From positions 41,244,345 to 41,308,344 of the forward strand of contig LS997562.1 of NCBI GenBank assembly GCA_000469685.2: a stretch of DNA of 64,000 nucleotides. Reading direction: 5' to 3'. Source of the stretch: Haemonchus contortus. Its lineage: Eukaryota > Nematoda > Chromadorea > Rhabditida > Trichostrongylidae. Position 1 is the stretch's first letter. The number at the start of each line of letters is the position of its first letter. Position numbers and translations under genes: made by a program. Positions 36,001 to 46,500 of the stretch are shown in pieces. The notes beneath the pieces are model-generated. The model saw nothing but the letters and a program-made list of their open reading frames with translations. It was not told the origin of the DNA and searched no databases.

Positions 36001-39000
36001 AGATGCCGTCTCTGTTGATAATGACAACTATGCGAACAATAGGACAAATCTGCTTATGTGTGTGATAATGGTAAGGTTGAGAAAAATGAGAAAATAATGA
36101 TATTTCCAAAAAAGGCCGTCAAATTACAAAGTTTCATAAATCCAGTTGTATGCTGCGATTGGGCGAAATTGTGGAGGCCCTGTGGCAGGATGTATTGATT
36201 GTATATATGTAAGTACGCGCGTATTTTTAACGGCAATCGATACTCATCTTTTAATGTTGTTTTGAGCTACACTCAAATGTAGCTAATTAATAATTATAAT
36301 CGGAGAGGTAAACATTCCTTGGACTGGGCCAAAAGCTACCGAAAAAAAGAGGTTTCTACTGATTGTATTGTATTTTTTTCTTAGAATGTAAATTTAGTTG
36401 CCCATTGTTATGGGATTTTGCCACCAATCCTTTCGTTATCAATGTTATTGATTCGAGTTTTTATTTATTCGCTTTGTTTTTTCACTATTTGTTATTTAAC
36501 CTTGAACGCATGTTGTTTACGGAGGAATTCACATCAACTAACTTCTCAGAAGCTCCTCTTACCTACGTCCGTATTTACCTCTTTATTTTTTTAGTATCAG
36601 TATTTTCTCAGAAGGTATTTAAAGTGTACCGTTCAGGTCTCCATACAATACTGCAACTGTCATCCATTATTAGCCGAAATGATACCATACGACAGAATGA
36701 ATTACAGGTGAGCGATCGATTTATCGATTTTCTGAACCGTTTCCTTCTTTCGGGACTTTTATGGATAACAACTACATTTACTGGTTCCGAAAAGTTGTTT
36801 AAAGGCATTACTCATATCGCGTCAACACAACACAAGTATGCACAATCGATCAATATGAAAGCTGTGCGCGACGGTATATCGATTTGACGCGGCCGTCTGC
36901 ATGGACCGAAGACATACCGGGTTATATTTTAGGATCAGCTGAGCTAAAGCAGTGTCGGAGGTAAGATACCGGGTTATATTTTAGGATCAGCTGAGCTAAA
37001 GCAGTGTCGGAGGTAAGAACTAAGTGAAGGTTCGGTTTTGTCCTGTTCCCATCGTTCAATCGTATAAATGAAACAACGTTGCGGCGCAACCGCTCGCGGC
37101 TCGTATTGTTTATTTCTGAATTATCCGAATAAGATATATAAACTGATAGACTGAGTTTTCTGCGTCTAATAACGCAAATATAAAAAGTGCAAACTCTTTT
37201 TTTCTTGCAGTGAAAACCCTTACCCATGTGTGACGACGTCATATCCTGGAATGGTAGACCAATACGATTTGCCACCGGTATACCGATCGACGCAGGTATG
37301 TCAAACTTCATCAATCAGTACTGATATCAGGGAGAACTGAAAACGACCATTTAGTAAAAATTCCAAAAATCTTCCTTTCTGAACTGAACTTGGGTAGATA
37401 TCGTTTTACAGGGTGGGCCAAAATTATGATTACAGCGCGCGCTGACGTTCATAGCAAATTTTTTCTGAGTTCATAACAATTCATTCAACTTCTTCCATTC
37501 CACAAGGTAGCTTACATTGTTACCTTTCTAATGATACTAAACTTTTGAAAGATTTTGAAAATAATATAAGCGTAACTAGTCCGTGAATCAAACGTTGCTT
37601 TGCATTTACGAGCACTTTTGGCACGGTGCACCTACAGACGAACTAGCGTAACAAGGCAGGTGGTGCATTCAACCATAAGACGCTCTCGAGAGTTGGGAAC
37701 AATTGCAGATAGGAGTGATGAACCTAGGAGAGCTGTGGTTATATTTAGGGGAAGTGTTGAGGAAGCAGGGCAAAGGTCTACGTAGAAGCAAAATTCATTC
37801 TGAGTCCAAAAAGGCTAAATGAATGGACATCTCACGAAATTTTCTGCATGAAATCGTGAAGCATCACCTGCACAACGAGACCCTTATACGATCAGAAAGC
37901 GATCTCCCCAGTGAGCAGGTTAAAGAGAAGAGAAGGGTTGGCTAACAAAAGCTGCCTGTCGCATCCAAAAAAAATAGTCGTATGGAATTCCTGCTCACCG
38001 ACGAAAAGATATTCCCAGGGAAATAGGCGCTCAATAAGTAGAGCGATAAGATTTATATGAAGCTCAAATGAATGAAAGTGATACAGCGTCTGGCTCACTA
38101 ACTTTCTGTGATGGCCTGTGCTAGCGCCACCGCCGAGGCAAAGACACCGATTATTCTTGTAAATTATGGAGTGAAAGTTGGTTAGAGACCTGTTTGATCT
38201 TTTCATGCTCAATAGGACACTTTGGTGATTCGAACCGGTCATATTGTCAAGATGAAGCTCCAGACCGCAGAACAGAAATTGCCTAGAAATTTCGTAAAAG
38301 GGGTCTCTTGACTTCATTACCTTCGATCAGTGACCACTCTGGAGCCCTGACCTAAATCCCATGAATGACTCCATGTGGTCAACCTCTGAGATGAAAGCAT
38401 CCTTCAGTCCAAACAAGAGAAGAAATGATCTCGAAAATGCTTAGCAAAAAGCCGGGACCAACTCGATGACCCTAGCTGCGTGCCTTCGTCAATGCCGTCC
38501 ATCGTCGTCTCTGGGGTTGGGCGAAAGCAGAAAGCAACAGATCCCAATGTCAATGTACAGTTTTGATAAGAAATTAGTCATAAACACTTTAATGAAATTG
38601 GTTTGCTCTATTGGCTTTCTATTCGTTTTCTGCGATGTGATGTCTGTGTAATCATAATTTTGGCCCACCCTGTAGACGTAGATAAGGCCATAAATTAGGT
38701 CTGGTGGTCGATTAACTAACCTCATTCCCGGAATTGATGTACCGTTTCTGGGGAGCGTCCCGCCCTGGACTTCCATTCAGAGTCGTAGTGGTGTGATGAA
38801 AGCGTTTGAGGCTTATACAATGGATTGCCGTGACTAGTCCATGTACGAGTGAGTGCTTTCAACCTCCCCGACGAGTCTGATACCAATTAACCGACCTGTG
38901 GGGATGGAAGAGTTTGTTGGCCTGAGCGGATATCGATTCAGGATTCGATCCTGGGACCGTGCGCATGTGAGAGCCCACTTACCACTTCACCACCTCCGCT

Positions 39001-41146
39001 TCTTAATAAATTAATAGGCTTCTATGAATAATGTTTTCGAAAAAAATCGACAACTAATTAACCTTGAGTATTCATTACTACTATTTACAGATGAATATCG
39101 AGTCACCCCGATGAGAAAAGCATGGAACAGTTGTCCAGTTAGCCATTGAGATATTTTCAGGATTTCGTAGCTCGATTGGTGCTGGAGTATACTACAACTC
39201 GTGTCACAGAGGTGTTATTGACAAAAGATCCTAATCTGTACGAGTTACTCAGTCATATTGGCTATAACCTAGCAACGTGGTTTGCCATTGGCCACATGAT
39301 CTGGTATGTTCTTCCGGAAGGTAAAAGAATGGTTTTGAGTGAAATTGCCTTGATATATAGAAGAATGGGCAGGATTCACACTTTACCTACACATATTCTG
39401 ATTTATTCATCTATTCAATTGTTTCATTACAGGAGCGTGTACCGATTGATTCGCGACACAGTTTGCTGTACGAATAAGGTTGGCGAAAAGCTTGAAAAAT
39501 AAATTATCACTCACTATCATAGATCATCACATATATACTCATTGTGTTATATTATATTACATTATATTAACTATATACCTCACCATTGATATGTTCAAGC
39601 TCTCTGAACGTAAGTTTTATGTTTTTCTACTTTTGACTAGAAGAATAGTTTCTCATAACTAGGCGAATAGTTTCTCATAGAATCTTATGGGCTACTGAAG
39701 TAAAGAACTGGGGGGCGTTACTATCGCACTCCAGGATCTACGTTGGTTACCAGTGCTTTCAAACATGTAGGCAAATAGGAACATCCTATCATAATGTAAC
39801 TCATTGTGGACACCAAATAAGCTTCCGATTGCTGCTAGATTTTTGAACACTACAGTAGCATGCGTGGCGCATACAATCGAGGAATTGCGCTCATTGCATT
39901 TCTTAGTTTCTGAGATGAAGAAAACATGATGGAAGTAATGTCGTCATCTGATACCGTCACATCTTTTCACAATCATTCACCCTTCATCTCGGAAAATGAA
40001 CGGTTTCATATCATTCAGGTTATCAGATAAGATATCAGTATATTCAACTATCAAAATGTATCATTTGATATTCCCATATTGTACAAGAAAAGTTCAACGG
40101 TAAGAAGTATGTATACAAATCTTTTTCTCTTTCCATCAACAGAGTAACTCTTTCATGTGACTGGTAAGTGCTTAGCAGTATAAGAAATCCAATAGATTCC
40201 GTGTATTGAAGGGGGAATGAATGGCTTTCATGCTTTTTCGAGGGTATTCACATACTCATGTACTTTGAAGTGGGAACAGTATTTAGCCATGACGAAGTAT
40301 ACTTCTATGCATAAAATGCTTTATTATAGAAAAATACATGTGAAGCGGAGTGCAAGTCGTAGTGGTTCCCACCACCCACTTACTTCTCTTTCCTGAAACA
40401 GCTTCTCCAGGCTTCCGCAATGGTAACTAAATAAGTAACTGAAAACAAAACAAAATGAATGACTAAAACCCAAAGACAAATGCAAGAAAGTTTTCATTTC
40501 TTTAAGTTTTTCTTTCCTGAGTTAGCTTCCGGAGGCATGAGCAACCAGAACTTAGCGTCAGCTTGGTATGTTTCAATATATCTATCTTTTTAACCCCCTT
40601 CTATATACCTAACCTTCCCACTTCTTACTCCTTGTAGGTCTCTTCTGCTAAGCATGAAAGGAGGAGGGCCTGGTTAATTTTTTGGTGAAAATTCAACGGC
40701 GCTGCGCATCTGTCATAGATGCGCCACACACTTGATTTTCATCGGAATTGCATAAAGAGGCTTAGATACTGGTATTTTAAAAGGATTAGTTGCAAAAGCC
40801 AAGGCAGACAGCGATTTTCCCCCTATAATGTGTGATACAGTTTTTTCAACTTCAAAAGCATAAAAGAGTTGGCTGATATGTGGGATATCTGATCTTGTGG
40901 AGAACTCGAAAGCGATTCGGCGCCTTCAACCACTGACCTACCTTATTACTACAATAAACTCCCCATGCTATACGAATATTTTTATTCTGTTTTTTTTTAC
41001 GATTTAACTCTGATTTGATTGTGGTTCAGGGATTTTTTCAGGTCGCTCCCGAAACGCCAAAAAGAGTGATCTCGATATCAGAGCCACTAGAAGCTCAGGT
41101 AGTCGTCGAAACTAAAGAAAGTCCAAGCGATGTCGATGCCAGCTAA
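32890..41146 (+). CDS. DEG/ENaC (degenerin-type) channel subunit, 13 exons
   Basis: Exons: 32890-33026, 33193-33306, 34106-34185, 34617-34720, 35133-35276, 35710-35874, 35957-36070, 36146-36208, 36595-36707, 37211-37295, 39161-39303, 39433-39478 and 41042-41146 (TAA 41144-41146), 470 residues, every junction phase-consistent. It would be a plasma-membrane, trimeric cation-channel subunit. Short cytoplasmic N-terminus, TM1 at about residues 10-33, then MPALVIC at 54-60, the counterpart of the family FPAVTIC motif. A Cys-rich extracellular domain follows (CQSMINSC, DCCRN, KGLCWMFYD, HPGVDVYL, YCNCHPL). TM2 is at about 402-425. The pore motif is unusual: the GxS position aligns with A415-I416-G417. 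The C-terminal tail is acidic. If the last intron is retained, the protein stops at 39502 after KVGEKLEK. It resembles nematode degenerin/FLR-1-like proteins in general, but I cannot assign an orthologue. Confidence 0.88.
36911..37016. repeat. 52-bp tandem duplication in DEG/ENaC intron 9
   Basis: Two essentially identical 52-bp units in tandem, the first starting at about 36913. Each contains an acceptor-like TATATTTTAG, a 28-nt segment and a strong donor-like GGAG|GTAAGA, so each unit looks like a miniature exon. Inclusion would not preserve the reading frame: it reads into TGA after exon 9. Confidence 0.85.
37409..38672 (+). mobile_element. Tc1/mariner-superfamily transposon, inactive copy
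   Basis: A 1264-bp element with perfect 26-bp terminal inverted repeats (37409-37434 and 38647-38672) beginning CAGGGTGGGCCAAAATTATG. It is flanked by a TA dinucleotide on each side, the target site of this superfamily. Size and ends fit a mariner-like element. The plus strand holds a ruined transposase: LLTDEKIFPG (first catalytic Asp region, near 37994) and WSPDLNPM (second Asp region, near 38340) are readable, but in-frame stops and shifts interrupt it throughout. It lies within intron 10 of the DEG/ENaC gene, in the same orientation. The ends are better preserved than the coding part, so it could have been mobilised in trans. Confidence 0.9.
37990..38480 (+). pseudogene. Mariner-like transposase remnant
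   Basis: Conceptual reading in shifting frames gives the family landmarks TDEKIFPG, a VMACAS-type block, LVNYGVKVG, WSPDLNPM and LAKSRDQL. Several stop codons lie between them. It is a decayed DD34D-type catalytic domain and cannot encode an active enzyme. Confidence 0.75.
38720..39003 (-). repeat. SINE, near full length, in DEG/ENaC intron 10
   Basis: On the minus strand it starts near 39000 with GGAGGTGGTGAAGTGG and carries a B box AGGATCGAATCCTG at about 38941-38954. It continues through GGTTAATTGGTATCAGACTC to ACTTCCATTCAGAGTCG on the complement. It lies directly next to the mariner element and antisense to the host gene. Confidence 0.78.
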
Positions 41147-43586
41147 AACAAGCGATTCTCCAGTCGTAGCTGAATTGAACCCAGTGGGCCAGTGCTAGTG
41201 TAGGGTCTCGTATGGAAAATGTCCTCCTTGTACAGGGTTTCTATTGATCTCTTTCATGATAAGGTGCCGGTGCAGATATCACAGATCTGTAGTTAGAAAA
41301 GTTTCTTCATACTTTATGCTCATATACAAGGATTCTATTGATCGGTGCCAAACTCTACACAAATATTTATTATCTCTTAAAGAGAATCCGTTCAATTTAT
41401 CATATATCAATTTACTTTGGAGCTTATCAGTGCTTTTTTGATAAAGTAATGTTAAGCAGTTCATTGGTATACTTGTCTACAGTAATCTTCTCAAATACTA
41501 TACTCCACACTTCCTAGACGATCTGCCATGTTGTTTTGCCCATGTTGATCTCAACGTCTAGTCATGTTTTGATGTTTGTGGAATTATTGATTGATAAAGT
41601 ATTGATTGCAGATTTTATTGATCGATGTAGGTGTTTAGCCATCGTCTATTATATGTATGTCAGCTGATGCTCCTGCCAGTTCTAGACGCAGTGAACGTCC
41701 TTTGTTCTCCTCACTTTCTTGTTCCGCCATTCAGACAATGTGAAGCTCGCCCAAGGGCCAAACGCATTGCTACCGCTCGCGTCAGTGTCCTTCAAATCAC
41801 GACGGTAGATCACCGGATTTCTTTGCTTCCTGTATGTTTCTACTCTACTTTTTTAAAACGTCAATATTCACCTAACATTAAATAGGATGGTTGGGTTTCC
41901 TTATGGGAAAGGGAAAAGGCTAATGGGTTATAATAAACTCATTATCCTGAGCGGCTATAGTGTATAGTCCACCCATTCTCCAATCTCTCCCACATAAACT
42001 AGGTCGGTATGCTTTCTTGGAAGTACTTGGGAAAGTTTTGGATAGTCGTTCAAGGAAAAAGTCGTACCCTGGATCTAAATCCCTACATCTCCTGTTACGG
42101 TGCCCTTAAAGCAGATCTTGCCCTGAGAAGACAGAGCTGGTATCCGTGGCAGGCCTTTGGTTTAGTAAGGAAACAGTTAAGGATGTCATATATATAGCTT
42201 TCTGTACCGTCCTAGTTATCTAGTTGTTCATTTGTCAGTCTTATGTCGAAGACTCAGCGGAATGTCCTCTTTCTTCCCCTCCCTCTACTTCTACCCTCCC
42301 CTTCCATCTTACTAAAGATCGATGCCTAGACCGCGGAAGGTTCCTGGAATTTGTCTGCCAAGCAAAGCGCTCCCAATCGCTGCTAATTGACCAAGTGAGC
42401 AAGTACAGTACAGAGCAAAGATATTCCAGCAGGCTCATATTTATTTGTTCAAGACAGTTCTCCTTTACAAATAGGGGAATCAATAAAAAATCGATTAAAT
42501 CTTTATCATATCACACTCTTAACAACGTATATACAACAGACACTAGGAAAAACTCTGGCAACGAAACGCGCGCAACGTCGAACGTAAAGCGTCGTCGACA
42601 TGATTCACTTCAGAAGTGATTTCAGTACCAGCAAGAAGACGTATGAGCGCCATGTCGTGACGCTTCACAGGGCAGTCTTATTTAAGGATTCTACCAAGAG
42701 GATAGGGAGCAGTTTAAAAGAAAAAAAAGTAAGCAAAAATTGAACATTCGGTAAATTTCGTCATGTAAATGCGCTTGGAAAATCCTACAGAAAAAAAGGA
42801 GGAGCAATCCTCGTTTGGGCGGGGCTTCATATGGACACTAGCATTTTCCACATGAATAAGCACAGTTTTCACGCATAAATATCGGTACTGATCGACATAG
42901 ATCCGGTCGCTCAGCCACCCAACGTTTACAAGCATGACGTAGGTCGTAGCATGAGCCTTCGGTACCGTCGCCGAAGCGGAATCGTTTCGCTGTGGGAGGA
43001 TCTGAAAGTAAGGTTTGTCATTCAGAACGCCGCCAGGAAGAAAAACAGGCGTGTGACGCAACGCGACCGCTCGCATCATGTGCTACTTTCCTGGCACTCA
43101 CTGTGAGCGCCCTTCAAATTGTACTATGGGCGTTTCCTCCCACGAGGCTTGCAGGGGGTGTGAAGTCTGCAACTGAAACCTCAAACTTACTTTTGTAATT
43201 TCTAAAATGGAATTGATTATCGCCCAGCAGCTCTGGAAAAAGCTCTGAAGAGAGGAAAAAAGGGCGGGAGGCAGGGCAAAGGGAGGGGAAGCTTGAGGGT
43301 CACCCAGATGCGCACGTGCTGCAAGATAGATTCGTAAAAGATTAAGTCGGAAAATTGCCAGCGTGTTCAATACTTAATTTGGAGATTGTGCTGTCAATTA
43401 TTGATTGCTATTGATTAGCTCGAAAACTGCTTCCTATTCGTTTGTCTGTTGTTCACTGAGTGGCATAGATATTTTGTTTTTGTTTTACTTCTACTGAAAC
43501 TATATTAGCCGATGTCATTTTTACTCCATAATTTCGTTTTGTTGTCCCGCAACAGCAGCTCTTGGTGGAACCATGCGGTACCGTAA
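41147..43586. other. Interval between convergent DEG/ENaC and carboxypeptidase genes
   Basis: It contains both 3' UTRs. A candidate plus-strand exon lies at 41735-41831 (32 codons, containing RAKRIATARVSVLQITTVDH). Its acceptor is long and pyrimidine-rich (CTTGTTCCGCCATTCAG) and its donor good (CTTCCT|GTATGT), but no partner exon is phase-compatible. A minus-strand frame at 42714-43079 (121 codons, with LRHTPVFLPGGVLNDKPYFQ and WLSDRIYVDQYRYLC) has even codon use, but no visible splice context. The segment near 43010-43140 resembles 41730-41800, so both may belong to a repeat family. Confidence 0.4.
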
Positions 43587-46500
43587 TCAAGACTGACCTA
43601 TGTTTTCCTTTTCCATTTTTCGTTTGGCACGCTCCAATACAGCACTGGCGACCACCTTGACACCTTCCCATGTTTCTCGAGCCGTAGGCACCAGCTCCGA
43701 TTCGCCAAGGATGAAACCGTCCCAATCTGAAAGATAGCTCTCTCAAAAACTTCTCAACATTTCTTCAGATAGAGTAACAGACTTGGTTCACTAACAATCT
43801 TTACTTGGCCTTTATGATATAAGGGTTGATTTTCGTAAATGCTCCCCCTTGCTTGATGAACATCTAGAGCATTTGATGGAATATGGGGAGCCACGCCTAT
43901 TCCGGAAGCCCCTCCCAGTGAGAAAACAGTTCAGGGAAGTGATTGCTCAAAGGAACTCACTTTTCTCATCTGGTCGTAGCTCCAATAAATAGACGTATTT
44001 CACACCACCGGCATGTTTAGCCCAATCTTCGCTTCCACCAGATGCAGGATCTGCAACGAATCCATACATCAATTGGGTTCGACAATGCGATTGGCGTATA
44101 TTGACTTACATAGCGTATCTGCCCCACTTCCAACAACATATTTGGTTCCATAGACTTTCTCCAGAGCTTTCGCAGCCTTCTTACCCACATCGTACTGAAA
44201 GAAAATCATTAGTGTTAAGCTAACTTTCACGTTTAGGCCTTGCATTCTGTATCAGTGCCCTTATTTGCTTCATGCGGGTACCCAAGGGCAGTATGGTATA
44301 AGAAATCGCATCCACAGTCCACCTCTAAGAAACAAGCTTGACAGGACGTCATCAGAACCTTCCCAGCTGATTAATCCTCTCAAAAATCGCGTAGGGCAGC
44401 TTCATTCATTGTTGATTAATAAGATTTTGGACTAATTCCGTTAATCTAAACCCCGAAGCTGAACCAAAATCCTGCGAAAACCGTTTTCATGACTAAATGC
44501 TACGTCCAGTCAATAAGTAAGAAGTGATCCTAACCGTCACTTAAAAAGTCGTCGACAGCCACTTATTCGTATGTTGGTGGGATAAGCGTGGACTTCCATT
44601 TTGTTCCCCCCAGCGTTACGAAATTTGGCAAGTTTTTACTAATGGGTTTTTTGCGGTTGTTTACAAAGATTATGTGAATTCCGATAGAAGGATGTTTCCC
44701 TGGGGAAGTTCATTTCCTCAGTATGGGAGAGGACCATCCTACCGAAACGTTAATAATTAAGGCACTCACTCCTTTTTTTGTGAGCTAAAACAACTGTTCA
44801 TACAAGTCCTTCAATACCTTCGCAATATTTCAGCAAGATCTGGGAGAAGTCGAGAATAGTTGCCAATAATTAACCGTAACTTTGGAAATGGTAGTGATTT
44901 GCCACTAGTAGCTTGATACACGAAATCGATAATCGGAATCGAAACAAGATGAACTTGATTTAGGGGCAATAGTAAAAGGCTTACCAGCTCCTGAATATCT
45001 CCAGGATAACTGTCCTTACGATGACCATAGGGATGAATCCATATTTGTGAGTAGGTGTGGAGGGTAATGAAAGCGTCGACACGGCCTCGATATCGTTTTG
45101 ACAAAATTGCATCACGTATTGCTCTGAAAAATTAGAATTAAGTGCAGTACGCCACACACCCATTTCTCATAGGAAATCGCTGTAGCATTTGTATAGAGAA
45201 ACAGCTCACGCAATGCTAAGGAGACCAGAAAATTAGAGGCACAGTTCACGATGATTTTGAAGTACCCCTTTTTGTCCAGAAAGCGGAAGTATAGGTTTGG
45301 AATAGTTCATCGGTAGTGAAGAAAGCGAGAAAATTCACCAATTTCGAGAGAAGTAAGGCTCCTCAAAAGTAGGGGAAGTGAAGGTTGGACGAGGTTACTA
45401 GGACGGAATTTCAGTTGTTGCAATCGCGCAAAGAGCTGACTATATCAAGCCGCTACTGTACATAACTGCCACGCACTGTCGCTATGGTTCATGACAAGTT
45501 GCTTGAGCCTCCTACATGGATTTTCTTGGGGATGGTGCAGTCTCTGCAATGCCGGTGAATCTCGTCCGATGGCACACACGTGACAATTTTTGAGCCTTTA
45601 TAACGCCCTAACTAGGTCGTTTTTCGGACTGATAGCGCCAGATATGGTATAAGAGGGGGCCTCAAATTCATCTTATGGGGGAATATCAGAGACCATTTTT
45701 ATCGTGAATTGTGCCTTTGAGAAATTTTCTTTGTTCCCTCACGAGTGGGCCTGATAACTGACATCTGGAACCCTGATGGGGGATAGGACCCTACGATAAG
45801 GAGGAGAAGAGAATTTTTAACGAGGAAAGAGATGGAAGTATTTAGAAATAAACAGCGGACAGATTGGACCATTCAATTTTTTGAGCTTTGTGAAACGGTG
45901 GTAGAATGTAGTGAGTATTGAGGGAGCTGGTAATTGTGGACTCTTATTCGGAGGATTTTTAATACTAATATACAATAAAAGTCAAAATGTTAGTCAAATT
46001 TTTTTCCTCACTTTGTTTCCGGTTCACTGAAAGCATCTGGGCCTTGATAGATTTCCGAGCAAGGATCATCACTAGAACCGCTTTCTGTAAAAACAATAAC
46101 TATTACGTTTTGCTTCGAATAGTTTTCTGATTATTCTCGGAATGCGCCGTGCGCACGTATTTTCCCTAAAATCTTGTTAGCAAGTGGAAAAGCACGAAGT
46201 TTTTTGTTAGCTTCGGTCGTACTCTAGAGGAATTCGCCTTTGTTTGGTTTGTTTTCAGTTCTACCTACGTCAGAATTGTAAAAAGGCTTATATTCTCGAA
46301 CTTCAATCAGCTAGACACGGAAGAAACAGCCCTGACCAAAAAGTCAAGCAAAAAGGTAATAAAACAAGTTTAAAGCGCATGTTCTGGAACCTATTGGGGT
46401 GGCGAGAATCAAGCAGTTTCCTACTGGGCGCTGGTGAAAAAAAAAACCATCTCTTCCACTGAATCGAGAAGATGACCAACCTTTGAAATGGAAGTCGAAA

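Noticed and set aside
36363..36887. 174-codon plus-strand open frame, the longest on that strand
   Set aside because: It is in another frame across introns 8-9 and exon 9 of the DEG/ENaC gene; the spliced frame explains the conserved cysteines and motifs.
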